In this document: positions 32,901 to 44,807 of the stretch, one piece after another | How the letters are laid out: each line of letters opens with the position of its first letter | Position numbering within the stretch: the stretch's first letter is position 1 | Assembly: GCF_020921035.1 (NCBI RefSeq) | Contig: NC_063154.1 | Coordinates: 19,379,861-19,443,860 of the forward strand | DNA from: Rhodamnia argentea | Taxonomy: Eukaryota > Streptophyta > Magnoliopsida > Myrtales > Myrtaceae | DNA length: 64,000 nucleotides | Reading direction: 5' to 3' | Made by a program: the position numbers and the translations under genes | Notes under the pieces: model-generated | What the model saw: only the letters and a program-made list of their open reading frames with translations | The model's database searches: none | Told to the model about the DNA's origin: nothing

Positions 32901-35900
32901 AAATTTATTAGATACTTGATAGGGTATTTTACATTGCAAAAATTTTACTTTATATAATTCATTGAGTTACGTCCTTGACACATGCAACAAATTACTTGAC
33001 TATGCCATTGTAAACAATAACCGCTTTGATCCATCCATGGGCGGCTCGGTTAATTAGGACGCACTTGGGACTGTGTGGTTAGACACACTGGTCCTAGGTT
33101 CGATTTCCCAACCGAGCACCCGTGATTTAAGTGGGGGGCCGTGGCGGTGGGTTGCTGTACTAGTCTCCCTCAAGAATTAGTTGAGCTGCGCGCAAGCTGG
33201 CCCGAACACCTTGGTTATAAAAAATAATAATAATAATAACTGCTTTGGATACATAAATCATAAAATTCTAACCTCCAGGTGTTAGAATTAACACAATTTT
33301 TCATGAAATTTCAATCATTATACCATAATTGAGAATGGAAGGGTAGTTTATTTATGCTATATTTATTTCATGCGATGACCATTAAAGAGAGAAATGTCTT
33401 TACTTTTTTCCACATAAAAAGTCCCAGAGATTAGAACTCTAAAATTCTAGTTTGTAATATATGTGATTGTATTGTATTTGTGAAATTAACCATAGTCTGT
33501 ATAAAAAGTTATCTTCATGTGTTATCTAAAAGTACAATTAGCTTTTATAATAAAAAAAAAATGTCGCCTAGACTGGATCGATTATTTTTTACTTATTCTT
33601 ATTTCTTAAATGTAAACATAGCAATTCATTGGTTATATTTTTTTATTTCTTATATGTAAACCTAATTTCTAATTAATATATTAAAACTAAAGTTCATGTT
33701 TCTCACCCCTATTAATAATTCACCTTTGGACCACGGGAAAATTGAACCGAAACGGTCGGTCCTATTCCAGAGCCAATCACCCCTAATTACTTTTGCACCC
33801 AGTACAACAGTACAACAGGTCGGGCTTGTTTTTGAGATTTGGCCATGAGTATTCTCAAACTTTGTCGACCAAATACGGAAGATTAAGAAATTACACATTT
33901 GAAGACAAAGAATCTTAATGGCAGATAGGATTTCTTTATATTTTAAGAGGGCTTAAGCACACCCCAAGTGCCATAAGTTGTGTACGGCACTCACTTTAGT
34001 GTCAAAACTTTCAAATTGATCACTTTAGTGCTAAGTTTTTATAACTTCGATCACTTCGGTGCCAAAACTTTCAAAACGATCACTTAAGTGCCAACTTTTT
34101 TTAAAAACGATCATTTAAGTGCCAATATTTTTAAAAAACGATCACTTTAGTGTCAAATTCACCGAGCCACGTCATCTCAAATATTAATAAAAAATACCAC
34201 GTGTCGAATTTTCGGCAAGCCACGTTAGCTCTGGCACTAAAGTGATCATTTTTAAAAGAAATTGGCATTGAAGTGATCGAAGTTACAAAAAGTTAGCATT
34301 AAAGTGATCGATTTGAAAGTTTTGGCACTAAAGTGAGTGTCGTACACAACTTATGGCACTTAGGGTGTACTTAAGCCATTTTAAGAGAGAAGTTAATCAA
34401 GGAAATGACTAATTTGAGCATGATTACTTCTCTTGGAAGTTGCTTCCTTTTGTTATAGCTCCTCTTCTCTTGGATTCCTTTCCGGTGTTGAGATCTAATT
34501 CCTTCTCCACTAATCATGTCATTCTCCATGAAATCTTGCACAACATTGTGGATTACAATGAACAGATTACCGATTCCGAGAAATGGACATGGATTTGGAA
34601 ATCCGTGAAATTTCGTGTACTACTTCTTAATTTCCCATGCATGAGTGATTTTGCTTGGTGAAAGCTTTCTGCACATTTGGATTAAAAATATTTCTAATCT
34701 ATTATGATGAAGAAATTATTCGTTCCATAGATTTAAAAATGGATTAGAAATAGCTGTTCTCCCAAAATCGGGAATAGGGCCCAAGGAACTCATAGCTATT
34801 CCATGAAGCCTAGACTAGCTTCAAATTTCATAATCCTAAATAACTTTGCATGTTTCACAATAAATTATTTTAAATTAAAGCAAAGTTATTCAATAACGAT
34901 TGTTTGTCATACTTGAAATTTTAAATTAACTTTTGATGCTAAAAATGCTAGAGAGCATAAATATAATTTATATTTCAAGTTCCTATTAATAAAAGCAAAA
35001 TCACATCGAAAATATAAATATAACTTCTATCACAATTGCTCATATTTAGTTATGAATCCAATGGCAAGACAAAAACGAGTACATATTATCTCAACTGTAA
35101 GCAGCAAAGTCAAGTAATATACCCGAAAAGTATACATAAGAAAAAGGAAAAGAAACTGACTTTATAATTGTTTTTCGTAATTGTCATAATTGTTACAAAA
35201 ACCATGTCTTTTATGTGATTATAGTTATGTCACGACCCGAACCCCGCGAGCTTGTCCACATCCTACCCGGCCACGCTTATGTACGGTTCTCCAGGATCCA
35301 AAGGCCAACAAATTCATGCGGAAGCAAAAACGAATCCACGTACAGAAACAATTAACATCACGATGACTTGGGACGGTAAAAACAAACTTATATACATATC
35401 CACACATTCTATACAATTTTCCAAACCTACGGCTCGGAGGCCCTTTGTACAAGCCTATAACCACTAAAACAAAAAGATTACGTGGTCGAAGCCTACTATA
35501 CATCCAAAATAAAATAGCCAGCAAAAGTCAAGAGGCCAACTACCCTAGGCCTCGTCCTCACTATCCGGTACTATCTCATCTATAGTTGCCAACTCGTCCT
35601 CGTCCGGTTTCGGTTCCTGTTCCGCATCCGATGGCTCTACAACTTCTCCATCCGTGATTGGCACCATGACCTCGGGGCTAGGTTCTAAACCTGCAGGTCT
35701 AGCATCAGAATTTACTACCACGCCATCGGGAGGTGCAGCATTCACGGGATCCCATTCCCCTATTCCTTCGAAGGGAATATCGAAACCACTTAACGGACCC
35801 CTTGTCAAATCCCCATGGCGGTACATCCATGCCATGTAGGTATGGGTCTTCCAAAAGGGCTCTCCGGTGTCCACCCAAATGGTAGTAACGTGCCTATAAT

Positions 35901-38900
35901 ACACCTTGTCCTCTCCTACTGAATACTCTGTCACCACGGTTTCCATGTCCCGCAGGATCCCGAACCTTTGAGGCGGGTCGTTCATTGTTGCGACGGAGGG
36001 TCTGAAAAAGAGAGCTCACGACGAAGTGAGATAAAATCTCGGTAAAAAAGCCCCTAATCCTAGATTAGGGCACTAGTGCCTCCAGACACGTCCTTGGTGA
36101 ACAATTTCCAACAATCCATCTTGCAACCAAAAACTCCACAATCAAATTCCCGAAAATTCCATTCTTTCTCCGAAAATTCTCACACCTTCACAAATAATCT
36201 ACGTTACTCCCATATCGGCGTTCGACGCCTCGGACTGTCAATAAAATATTCCACGTGCTCTAGGGCCCGCGTTTAACGCATCAGGCCATAATATAAATAT
36301 TCCACGTGGATCCAAAGCCCGCGTTTAACTCATCAGGCTGTCATATAAAATTCCACGTTGGTCTAGAGCCCGCGTGTAACACATCAAGCTATATTACAAT
36401 TGGATAGACCGGCGTAATAACGTATCGAGTCACTATAACCCGCACAATAACATATCGGGTTATCTTATAAAATTCCACGTTGGTCCAGAGCCCGTGTTTA
36501 ACGCATCAGGCTATATTATAACAGGACAAACCCGCGTAATAACGTATCGAGTCACTATAACCTGCGTAATACCGCATCGGGTTATCTTATAAAATTCCAC
36601 ATTAGTCCGGAGATCGTGTTTAATGCAGCGGGCTATATTATACCTGGACAAACCCGCGTAATAACGCATTAGGTCACTACAACCCGCGTAATAACGCATC
36701 GGTTATCTTATAAAATTCCACGTTGGTCCAGAGCCCGCGTTTAACGCATCGGGCTATATTATAACCGGACAGACCCGCGTAATAACGCATTAGGTCACTG
36801 TAACCCCACGTAATAACGTATCAGGTTAAAATATCCCATGTTTAACGCCTTAGGATAGAATAGTATACCGAACCCCGCGTTTAACGCCTCGGGGTAATAT
36901 AATAATAATAGGGCCCGCGTCATAATGCCTCGGGCAATTTATGGTCTTACAAAATACGAACCCCGCATCATTACGCCTCGGGGTAAAATCCCACACTTCC
37001 TCTCAATAAATCCACATAAAGACCATATACCACAATAATTCCTTGATTGCTCATCCGATACCACACAATCACTTAAGTCCTTCCGATCGATTGATCTTCG
37101 CCACGTGACCTTACTAAATTTCTTGATTAGCAGATCGAGACCATCCGGTCTCACCAATTTCCTCTGACGAAAGATCGAAACCACACGATCTTCTCAATTT
37201 TTCTCAATTGCCCAATCGAGACCACTCGATTAAATTGTACTCGGCGGATACTCGATCGGAACCACGTGATTCACTCATGTTAGAGAATTAATAAATCGGA
37301 ACCACCTAATTAGGTCACACAAGACCAATGGCCAATCGGGCCACACGATTAATTTTTGTCACTACAAAAATTAATCTACGCCACACGATCGAAATAATAC
37401 CAATGTAGCAATCAATACGTACCGTACAATTATACTGTACTAACGTGGCATTTAATACGTACGATACAATTATATTATACTAACGTATATTTAATCTCCA
37501 CCATCCAATTAATCAATAATATAGCAGGAATTAATCTTGGCCGTCGGATCAAGCTTTCTAAACAAGATTCAATGTGGGCCGTTGGATTAAAGCATAAAAG
37601 TCAAGATCAAATCCTAGCCCTCCATTATTAATCATGAAAAATCACTATTCATTGAAAGACACCATCTTTTCTCTCTCCTCTAACCTTCATTCTCGGCCAA
37701 GGCATGAAAATGGGCAAAAAAACCAAAATTTCACCCAAATTTACTCAATCTCAAGTCTATTAGCACCCTAGATACCTCATCTAAGGTTAGAAACCAACTT
37801 ACCACTATTTTAGCAAGTTTTCCGGCGAGAAATCGAGAGAAGTTTTGACCCTAATCCGGCGGCTCTGGCGACTCTCTTTGGTTGGCTAAAAACCCACAAG
37901 ATCCGGCGGTTCTCGGTAGTTCATGGCAATAGTCGAGCTCCAGCGGTTCAAGGCAACACCGGCGGCGGCTTGGAAAATTTTCGGTGAGGGAGAGAGAGGG
38001 ACAATGGAGTTCGGCCAAGGGGAGAGAGAATGAGCTAGAGAGAGAAAGTGGTCTTGCAATAAGAAGAACATGGCCAAAAATTGATTAATAAAAAGTTGGA
38101 CAATTTTTTGAGAGAGATATTTTGAGTCTTCAAAGTCAAGAAGGGTAGAAAAGTAATTTCACCTCCCAAGACTAGTCAAAATTTTGGCCAAGGGGTGTAA
38201 TGACCGAAATGCCCTTGAGCTAAAGTGAAATCTTGGGTATTCTCCAAGGGTAAATGGGTCTTTTCCCATTTCCGGTCCAAATTTTATTTTTTTCCCGAAC
38301 CCTTTGGGCGAACCGCGAAGAAATCACACACTGGATGAGGAAACGTCCAAAATTTATTTATTGAAACCCCCGAATATCCGACGTCAAATTCTGAAGCTCG
38401 ATTCGCGATCAATCTCAATTAATTGAAATTTCAGCATATCTCAAACTAACGGGAGGCTTTTAGGAGTTACGCGTATCGACCCGTGATTAATATCACGTTT
38501 AAGAATTTCTCGAGCCATGGCGACTTTGGTTGTCATTTAATTGCGAGGGTCAATCACTAGTCCCGATGGACACGATCGTTAGAAAATAATTTAGGAACGT
38601 TCGGAACCCATACGAGGTCAAACGGAATCACCCGTGATCCAAGCGTAGGGTATTATCCAAATCGTTCCTTAATCATTCTAGGATCAAGTTCTTAGGTCCA
38701 CGTACTTGATTTTCCTAGCTAGCCATTCCCATTTGGTTAGTCCGCTCGAGAGGGAGCAATTCCGAGTGAGATTTAGCTGAAATACATCTATGAGATATTT
38801 CATTCATTCATAGCTTCGAAAGTGGGTCGGAATTCAGAATATCACAAGTTCATTTGAATATCTAATGTGAAAATTATAGAGAGAGAAAATATATTTCTAT

Positions 38901-41900
38901 TAGAATTGATTAAATCAACTTTCGATTTTGCAGTGTAATTTACTTAAATCCTGTGTATTGCTAACTAGTATAGTAATGAAACTACATTACAAGAAAGAAG
39001 AGCGTTAACAAGTTGTTAAGTTTTACATATGAGCCATTGGACCAAAGTGTAAAAATATGTTTATAATATGCATAAGAAACTATAAACTATTATTCAGAAC
39101 AAAATAAAACACGAAATAAGAGAACATCATAATTTTCTTTAAGATCCCAGTACTTATGGCCAATTTCAAAATCTATGCAGACATCCTTCACTTTGTTAGC
39201 CTATACAGGTTATTGGTCAAGGGAAGGAATCGTATGTTCCCTTTGCTAGTCTCTAAAGACACCGATGCATGTTAATAGAGATATGAACAATGACATCAGA
39301 TTTTCTTCAATTTTATTTAAATAGTGTTGATGAATGTTGATTCTTACTTATAGGGAACAAGAAAGATTGAGGCCATTTCTTGCTCAGAATTCCCTTCTCA
39401 TCAAGATGACAATATCCTCACCGGCGAACAATTCAAGAAATTAAAGAACCTGAGGTTCCTTGATGCGAGTGGGGCACATCTTATTGGAGATTTTAAGAAC
39501 CCAACTAAGAATTTAAAATGGCTTCAATGGCATCATTGTCCCTCAACTTTTGAAGCAAAAAATTTTGATGCAAAGGAATTAGTTGTACTCGATTTGAGCT
39601 TTAGCAAGTTATTAGATACATGGTCCGGATGGAGTTCCATCAAGGTAAGGTAGAAGAACAAGTCTATTTTTCTGTTTCCTTTTCCTTTCGGTTGAATCAT
39701 ATTCACTCTGGGCTAACCTCTCCACAATTATAATATTCCTTATCAGGTGGCAAGGAAGCTAAAATATCTCAACCTTACAAGCTGTGAATCTTTAGAAAAA
39801 ACTTCCTTCCTCTCATATTTTGAGAATTTAGAGGTTCTGATTCTCGGACATTGTCGGAATCTAAAGCAAATTGACTCTTGGATTGGAAAAATGAAGAGTC
39901 CGGAACGCTTGGACTTGACGAGATGTTCCGATCCGAAGAGGTTTCCAGTAGAAGTGGGTAAATTAGAAGCACTGAAGGAACTCATTCTAGAGAAATCTGG
40001 AATAGAAGAATTACCAGAGAGCATAGGGGATCTGCGGAATCTAGAAATTTTGGATATTAGTAGCACTGAGATAAAAGAATTACCCGATGGCATTGGAAGG
40101 CTGAGAAAGCTCCGAGATTTAAATGCTTCATGTTGCTGGGAACTGGGAGGGGTAATTCGGGAAGGCATCTGTAATATTTCTTCCTTGCAACGCCTTAATT
40201 TTTGGTTTTGCTGGAACCTCCAATCGCTGCCGGCGCTTCCTTCCAGCCTAACATATTTGGATGTCACCTGTCGAAGTCGCACATTGCCTTCACTTTCCAA
40301 CCTGATCCATCTCAAGGAGGTACGACTTGATAGTTGCAAATTTCTAGAGTGCATCCGGGAGCAACCATCAACACAACTAGAAAGATGCCTACACGCTCCC
40401 TTTGAATTGGAAATCTTGACAATTTACGGGTGCGAGCTCATGAAAACATTGGACGTTTTACAATTTAACGATCCGAGGACATTAAGTGTCGAGTGGTGCG
40501 AAAATATACTTGAAATTCGAGGTCTTGACGAATTGCTTCATTTGGAAAGCTTTGTAATCGTTAATTGTCGTTCAATTAAAAGGATTGACCTTCCAAAATC
40601 CAAGAGTCTAAAGATATTCAAAACTGTATGCTGCAAAAGCTTGGTTGAAATTCGAGGCCTCGATACGTTGGAGGCCTTGGAAGAGATAGTTTTCGTTGAG
40701 TGCGCTTCAATTGAGAGGCTGAACCTTTCAAAATCCAAGGGTCCGAAGATATTCAAAGCTAGACACCGCAAAAGCTTGGTTGAAATTCAAGGCCTCGATA
40801 CATTGGAGTCCTTGGAAGAGATAGATATACGTGAGTGCGCTTCAATTGAGAGGTTGAACTTTTCAAAATCCAAGGGTCTGAAGATATTCAAAGCTACGGA
40901 TCGCAAAAGCTTGGTTGAAATTCAAGGCCTCGATACGTTGGAGTCCTTGGAAGAGATAGATATCTCTGAGTGCGCTTCAATTCGGAGGCTAAACTTTTCA
41001 AAATCCAAGGGTCCGAAGATATTCAATGCTATAGACTGCGAAAGGTTGGTTGAAATTCAAGGCCTCAATACGTTGGAGTCCTTGAAAGAGATAGATATCT
41101 CTGCGTGCGCTTCAATTGAGAGGCTGAACCTTTCAAAATCCAATGGTCTGAAGATATTCAAAGTTACAGATCGCGAAAGCTTGGTTGAAATTCAAGGCCT
41201 CGATACGTTGGAGTCCTTGGAAGAGATAGATATCTCTGAGTGCGCTTCAATTGAGAGGCTGAACCTTCCAAAATCCAAGGTTTTGAAGAAGTTGTTTGTT
41301 GGATCTTGCAAACAATTATTCGAAATTCAAGGTCTCGATGGGTTGGAGTTCTTGAAAGTGCTAAATCTGTCTGGGTGCACTTCCTTTGGAAGGTTACCAA
41401 ATATATGTTGCTTTGATACCTTGCAGAAGTTGGCAATCAACTGTTGTGACAACCTTCATGATATTCGGGGCCTAGTGAGATTCCCATCCTGCACAAGTTT
41501 ATGGATTGAGGATTGCAATTCCTTAGCAAACTTCCCAAACTTGTCAAATTTTCGTAATTTGAAGAAATTGTACCTATCAAATTGCCATGGATTTCGGGAG
41601 ATCCCGTGGCTTGTGGAGTCAACGTCTCTATTTTATATTGCTATCTCGGGATTTTCCTCGGTCGAGATCTTACCTGATTTGTCGTCATGTACCAACTTGT
41701 CCACTTTGGTTGTGCGAAATTGTGGGAAACTAACTAAGCTTCAGGGGCTTGAGAAATTGGAGCACCTAAGGATATTGGACATTTCTGGCTGCAAGTCACT
41801 CAAGACAATACCAGAGTTACCTGGAATTCTGCTTTATCAAAATTATAAACAAAATCCATTTGACTCATGTCGATTGATGAGAGAATTTGGAGAAGACGAC

Positions 41901-41909
41901 AGGTGTTGA
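29931..41909 (+). CDS. TIR-NB-LRR (TNL) intracellular immune receptor, copy B, intact
   Basis: Four coding exons: 29931-30586, 31556-32648, 39354-39644 and 39747-41909, all with GT-AG introns and matching phase, giving 1400 residues. The N-terminal extension (1-66) has a basic PIKKRKL cluster and a Gly/Ser/Thr-rich linker. TIR domain about 67-215 (YDVFLSFRGKDTR; putative NADase Glu142 in SWCLHEL). NB-ARC: P-loop GMGGIGKTT 276-284, kinase-2 VLILLDDVD from 351, IIITTRD, GRLPLSLKVLG, MHD 543-545. LRRs run from 584 to near the C-terminus and include about five near-identical 45-residue double repeats. No C-terminal jelly-roll domain was recognised. The first ATG in frame was taken as the start. 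Family role: pathogen effector perception, TIR-made nucleotide signals and EDS1-dependent defence. The recognised effector is unknown. Confidence 0.93.
30587..31555 (+). other. TNL-B intron 1
   Basis: 969-bp AT-rich intron between the TIR and NB-ARC exons, donor GGTAAGG and acceptor TCTGACAG. Splicing reads ASG|PEGELVKSVV across the junction, as in other TNLs. No insertion was recognised. Confidence 0.88.
33029..33234 (+). mobile_element. tRNA-derived SINE (Au-SINE-like)
   Basis: About 206 bp flanked by a 13-bp target duplication AATAACCGCTTTG (33016-33028; right copy 33235-33247 with one change). The 5' part (33044-33117, 74 nt) is tRNA-like: GCTCGGT pairs with ACCGAGC as an acceptor stem, GTGTG-loop-CACAC forms an anticodon-like hairpin, and GGTTCGATTTCC is a B box. 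The body contains ACTAGTCTCCCTCAAG and GCGCGCAAGCTGGCCCG as in the Au SINE family. The tail is A-rich with TAA repeats. The empty site is seen in TNL-A. Confidence 0.85.
33950..34377. mobile_element. MULE-type MITE with long terminal inverted repeats
   Basis: 428 bp with ends GGCTTAAGCACACCC and GGGTGTACTTAAGCC that are inverted repeats, extending over about 80 bases (CATAAGTTGTGTACG...CACTCACTTTAGTG). A perfect 10-bp target duplication ATTTTAAGAG is at 33940-33949 and 34378-34387. A 9-10 bp duplication and long inverted repeats fit a non-autonomous Mutator-like element. TNL-A has the empty site near 1220. Confidence 0.88.
35545..35985 (-). CDS. Acidic 146-aa ORF inside the solo LTR, unknown
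   Basis: ATG-started frame in the sense direction of the LTR, 146 residues, with aromatic-rich N-terminal half (TTIWVDTGEPFWKTHTYMAW) and a very acidic tail (DELATIDEIVPDSEDEA). I do not recognise a family. It may be a conserved accessory frame or a chance frame in a GC-richer stretch. Confidence 0.3.
   Translation of the reverse strand: MNDPPQRFGILRDMETVVTEYSVGEDKVYYRHVTTIWVDTGEPFWKTHTYMAWMYRHGDLTRGPLSGFDIPFEGIGEWDPVNAAPPDGVVVNSDARPAGLEPSPEVMVPITDGEVVEPSDAEQEPKPDEDELATIDEIVPDSEDEA
36225..36985. repeat. Degenerate tandem array in the solo LTR (CCCGCGTTTAACGCATC type)
   Basis: The phrase CCCGCGT(T/A)TAACGCATC(A/G)GG recurs more than fifteen times at spacings of about 45-60 bases, alternating with AAAATTCCACGTTGGTC. 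It is followed at 37030-37400 by a second array of CGATC...ACCAC...CGAT phrases. Confidence 0.85.
37030..37400. repeat. Second degenerate array in the solo LTR (GATCG-ACCAC-CGATC type)
   Basis: Near-palindromic phrases such as GATCGAAACCACACGATC recur about every 30-50 bases at least eight times. No coding capacity. Confidence 0.7.
40600..41280 (+). repeat. 135-bp LRR-coding repeats in TNL-B
   Basis: Five close copies with LVEI(Q/R)GLDTLE starting near 40642, 40777, 40912, 41047 and 41182, in frame inside exon 4. These correspond to the array of about 13 in TNL-A. The flanking diverged units (near 40510 and 41319) match between both genes. Confidence 0.9.
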
Positions 41910-42149
41910 GTCGAATGTTGAGATGATCCATATATCCGTAGCAGGTAAGTTGCCTTTTCTCTTTCGAGATCTATTGTCCAATTTTCCGATATATTTCATG
42001 TTTGTTGTTTCTATCGACAATGATGACCTCGTTATTAGTACTTCCTGATTGAAAGTGTTAGTGTTCTTACTTGAATTCAGGGAATCCGAAGGCGATGTTC
42101 ATGGAAGTTAATGTGTGTACTTTGGCAAATTGTTTCTGCTCGTCATGCC
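41910..42149 (+). other. TNL-B 3' UTR region
   Basis: Matches 6273-6503 of unit A and includes a GTAAGT donor-like site near 41944. It is cut by the solo LTR at 42150 and resumes at 44808. Confidence 0.5.
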
Positions 42150-44802
42150 TGTAACGCCATAGGATTTTATTAGCTCAAGACATGGAAATTTATTAAAGTG
42201 GGACCCACCTTACCTCTTTAGCCCTCAAAAGTCAGCCAGCCAACCCATCATCTCTCTCACGACCAAAAAAAAAAAAAAAAACCCATCATCTCTCTCTCTC
42301 TCTCCCCTCCACGTTAACTCCCCCCAAAAAAACGGACTCCCCTGCCCTTTTCCCCCTTCCTTCTGTTTTTGTGGACGACAACCCCCTTCCAGCCACCAAA
42401 ACGCCCGCAGCCTCAGCCAACACCTGCAGCCACCTCATTTAGTTGTCGCCGTACCACCACCGAACGCCAGCGAGCCGTCGGAGAGACCGCATCAAGCCTG
42501 AACAGCAGCTCTGGACTCGACTGCCCTGTTTCTACCGCCGACGTTGCTGCTGCTGTACCTCGCTGCAGCTGCTGTACCACGACCCCCACCTTACTCCACC
42601 GCCTCTATCCTGACACCCACGACCTTCTCCAACGCCGTTCCTCCCACTATAGCCACCGCAAAGCCGCCGGAGAGCCTGAACAGCGGCCCCGGCGCCTCCC
42701 CTGTTTCTACAGCCGCTGCATGCTGCGGCTTCTGTTTTTGCCTGCTGTCCGAGCACCCTCAGCCCAGCTCCGCCTCCCTCAGACCTCCTCAGCCGTCCGC
42801 CGAGCTCCAGCTACCATCCCCGACCGCCATACACCTCACCGAGCCGCCAACGGACCACGACACCCACTGTTCCAAGTCCCCTGCTTCTGCTCCCCTGCCT
42901 CCGCCTGCCTGTTCTGCTTCTGAGCTGCTGCAACTGTTGTTCTAGCTTCCTCCGGCCAGCTCAGCTGACGTCCAACCACCACAACCATCTCCAGACGTCG
43001 CCCAACAATTAACCTCCACCGCCCAGCCTCGCACCTCCTCCATCCAGCCCCCACAGCCGCGAAATAGCCCCTGCCCGTGCTTGTCCTGTTTTGTCCGTGA
43101 GTGCCCTGTTAGAGCCTGTTTTGTGGGCCACCGACCTGGACCATGGCCAAGATCAAGTGGGCCGGCCAAGTTGGCCGAGAGCCTGGGCCATGTGCCGGCT
43201 CCGTGGGCCAAGTTGGCCGAGTGTCCAGGTCCGTGTGCCGAGACCACGGGCCAAGTGGCCGAGAATTGGAGCCCAAGTAGCCTAGTCCGTGGGCAAAGTT
43301 TCCAGGCCAAGTCCAAAACTCGTGCGAAGGAATTTTCAAGGATCGCCAACATACTCGCCTCGTGTAATTGACGGTGAGTCAACCTCTAATCCTTGGTTAG
43401 GTTGTTAATTACGTTTGGATTAGTTTAATTAGATTATTAGGTGTTTATGTAGATTAATTAGGGCCAATTTAAGCTAGAGACTCGGTTTAGGTTAAATGGC
43501 CCTAATTAGCTAGTTGGGACTAGATTGACTGATTGATTGATTGGCTTTGCTTGATCGTGAGCGAACAATAGGTCAAGGATGAGTGTACGATTAATTAGTG
43601 ATCTGGACTTAATTATGTGTGATTGAATTGAATGTTCTTCGTTGAATTATTTATCTACGCTTGATCTATGATCTATATGGATTAATTGATTAAATACCTT
43701 GATGAATGGCTGGTTAAATTGATTGATTAGTTGGAGTTTGATCACTCGGTTTATGAATGCGAGATCGCATGGGTAACATGTGCATTTGTGTGATTATTCA
43801 AGAAGTTTCTTTGTGTGAGCATATAGCGTGATCATTTGACTAAATACGGATTATAAACCGGCTATTTGCTAGGTATGTTTGAGTGGTCACACGATGGATT
43901 ATTCCTACCAAGTTCGTACCGTGCCGGTCGTATGGAACCCTATGACTTGTCGGATGCTCGTCGATCCGTGCCGTGCCGATCGTACGGATCACATGGATTG
44001 TTGGATGCCGGTCGCGACTTGTGACGGACCGAAGCCCTTACGGGAATTCCTGATAGTGCCGTGTCGTGCTAGTCGTACAAATCACACGGGCTATCGGATG
44101 CCATCGCCGGAAGTAAGGGACGAAGCCCGGTCCTGTTAGTAGACACCGCCGGTCGTAGTGTGAAGTCACACCAATCGTGTGCAATTGGGCCGGATGGCCG
44201 TTAATAATCGGACCACGTGTGGTGTCTGCGTATGCAATTGACGTGATATCTATGGATTGTTATGTGTGGCATATATGTTGAGTATTGCATATTGTGTGAT
44301 TTTCAGCAGGTGTCTTGCATGTGATTGGGTTATTGGTATATCAATATGTGATTGAGTGATAGGACCTTCCGGACAAATCAACGCTTTAGCCGGGCTTAGG
44401 CATTGACTCACCGAGATTTATATCTCACTCACTCCATCGTTGTTAAACCATTTTCGGGTTCTAAGTGATGGAGCTAGTAATTCTTAAAAAGCTGATAAGG
44501 ATGAGAGTGACGTAGCCCTATTTGGAGTAGGTACGAAGTTGATCATACCCCGCTCCGAAGTATGGGGTTGATTAACGAGTCATCTCGATTGACCTATGAT
44601 GTGACTGTAAATAAAATCATGTTTTTGAATTAGTGCGTTTTCCTACTTGCCTATCCCTGTCTTATACTTTTGTCCGGGAATATTGTACGTTTCCGCATGC
44701 GTAGTTAATCTCATGGGTTGATAGCGTGCTTGGGACGCTATCCTTTTAACCCGAGGGACGAGAAGACAGCGATGCCGCGTGCTCGAAGATCGGGGCGTGA
44801 CA
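42150..44802 (+). mobile_element. Second solo LTR, 2.65 kb (probably Gypsy)
   Basis: Starts TGTAACGCCATAGG and ends GGGGCGTGACA (TG...CA). Flanks are ATGCC (42145-42149) and ATGCT (44803-44807), a 5-bp target duplication with one difference; unit A shows the uninterrupted site CATGCCAGTAAATG near 6500. The 5' third is C-rich with CT microsatellite (42268-42310) and gives spurious Pro-rich frames. 43130-43270 has repeated GGGCCAAGTTGGCCGAG phrases. There is no pol region and no partner LTR in the window. Confidence 0.85.
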
Positions 44803-44807
44803 ATGCT

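Larger units (their letters stand above)
35228..38846 (-). mobile_element. Solo LTR of a large (probably Gypsy) retrotransposon
   Basis: 3619 bp starting TGTCACGACCCGAACC and ending GAATATCACA (TG...CA), flanked by AGTTA (35223-35227) and AGTTC (38847-38851); the empty site in TNL-A near 2050 reads AGTTC, so this is a 5-bp duplication with one later change. There is no second LTR and no pol region. Orientation minus is inferred because the other solo LTR (42150-44802) ends in GGGCGTGACA and this one does so on the minus strand. The length and the GTCACGACCC end suggest a Tekay/Del-like Gypsy group, which is inference. Confidence 0.85.
32649..39353 (+). other. TNL-B intron 2, expanded by three transposon insertions
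   Basis: 6705 bp against 2487 bp in TNL-A. The surplus is accounted for by a SINE (33029-33234), a MULE-type MITE (33950-34377) and a solo LTR (35228-38846) with their target duplications. Donor GAG|GTAACTG and acceptor TTATAG|GGAACA keep the frame. Confidence 0.9.

Noticed and set aside
36225..37400. Regular repeats as a CRISPR-like array
   Set aside because: The units are degenerate, spacers are themselves repetitive, and the region is inside a plant LTR.
42369..42945. Pro/Ser-rich ORFs as a cell-wall or signalling protein
   Set aside because: They lie wholly inside the solo LTR in a C-rich stretch, with overlapping frames in all directions and no domain.
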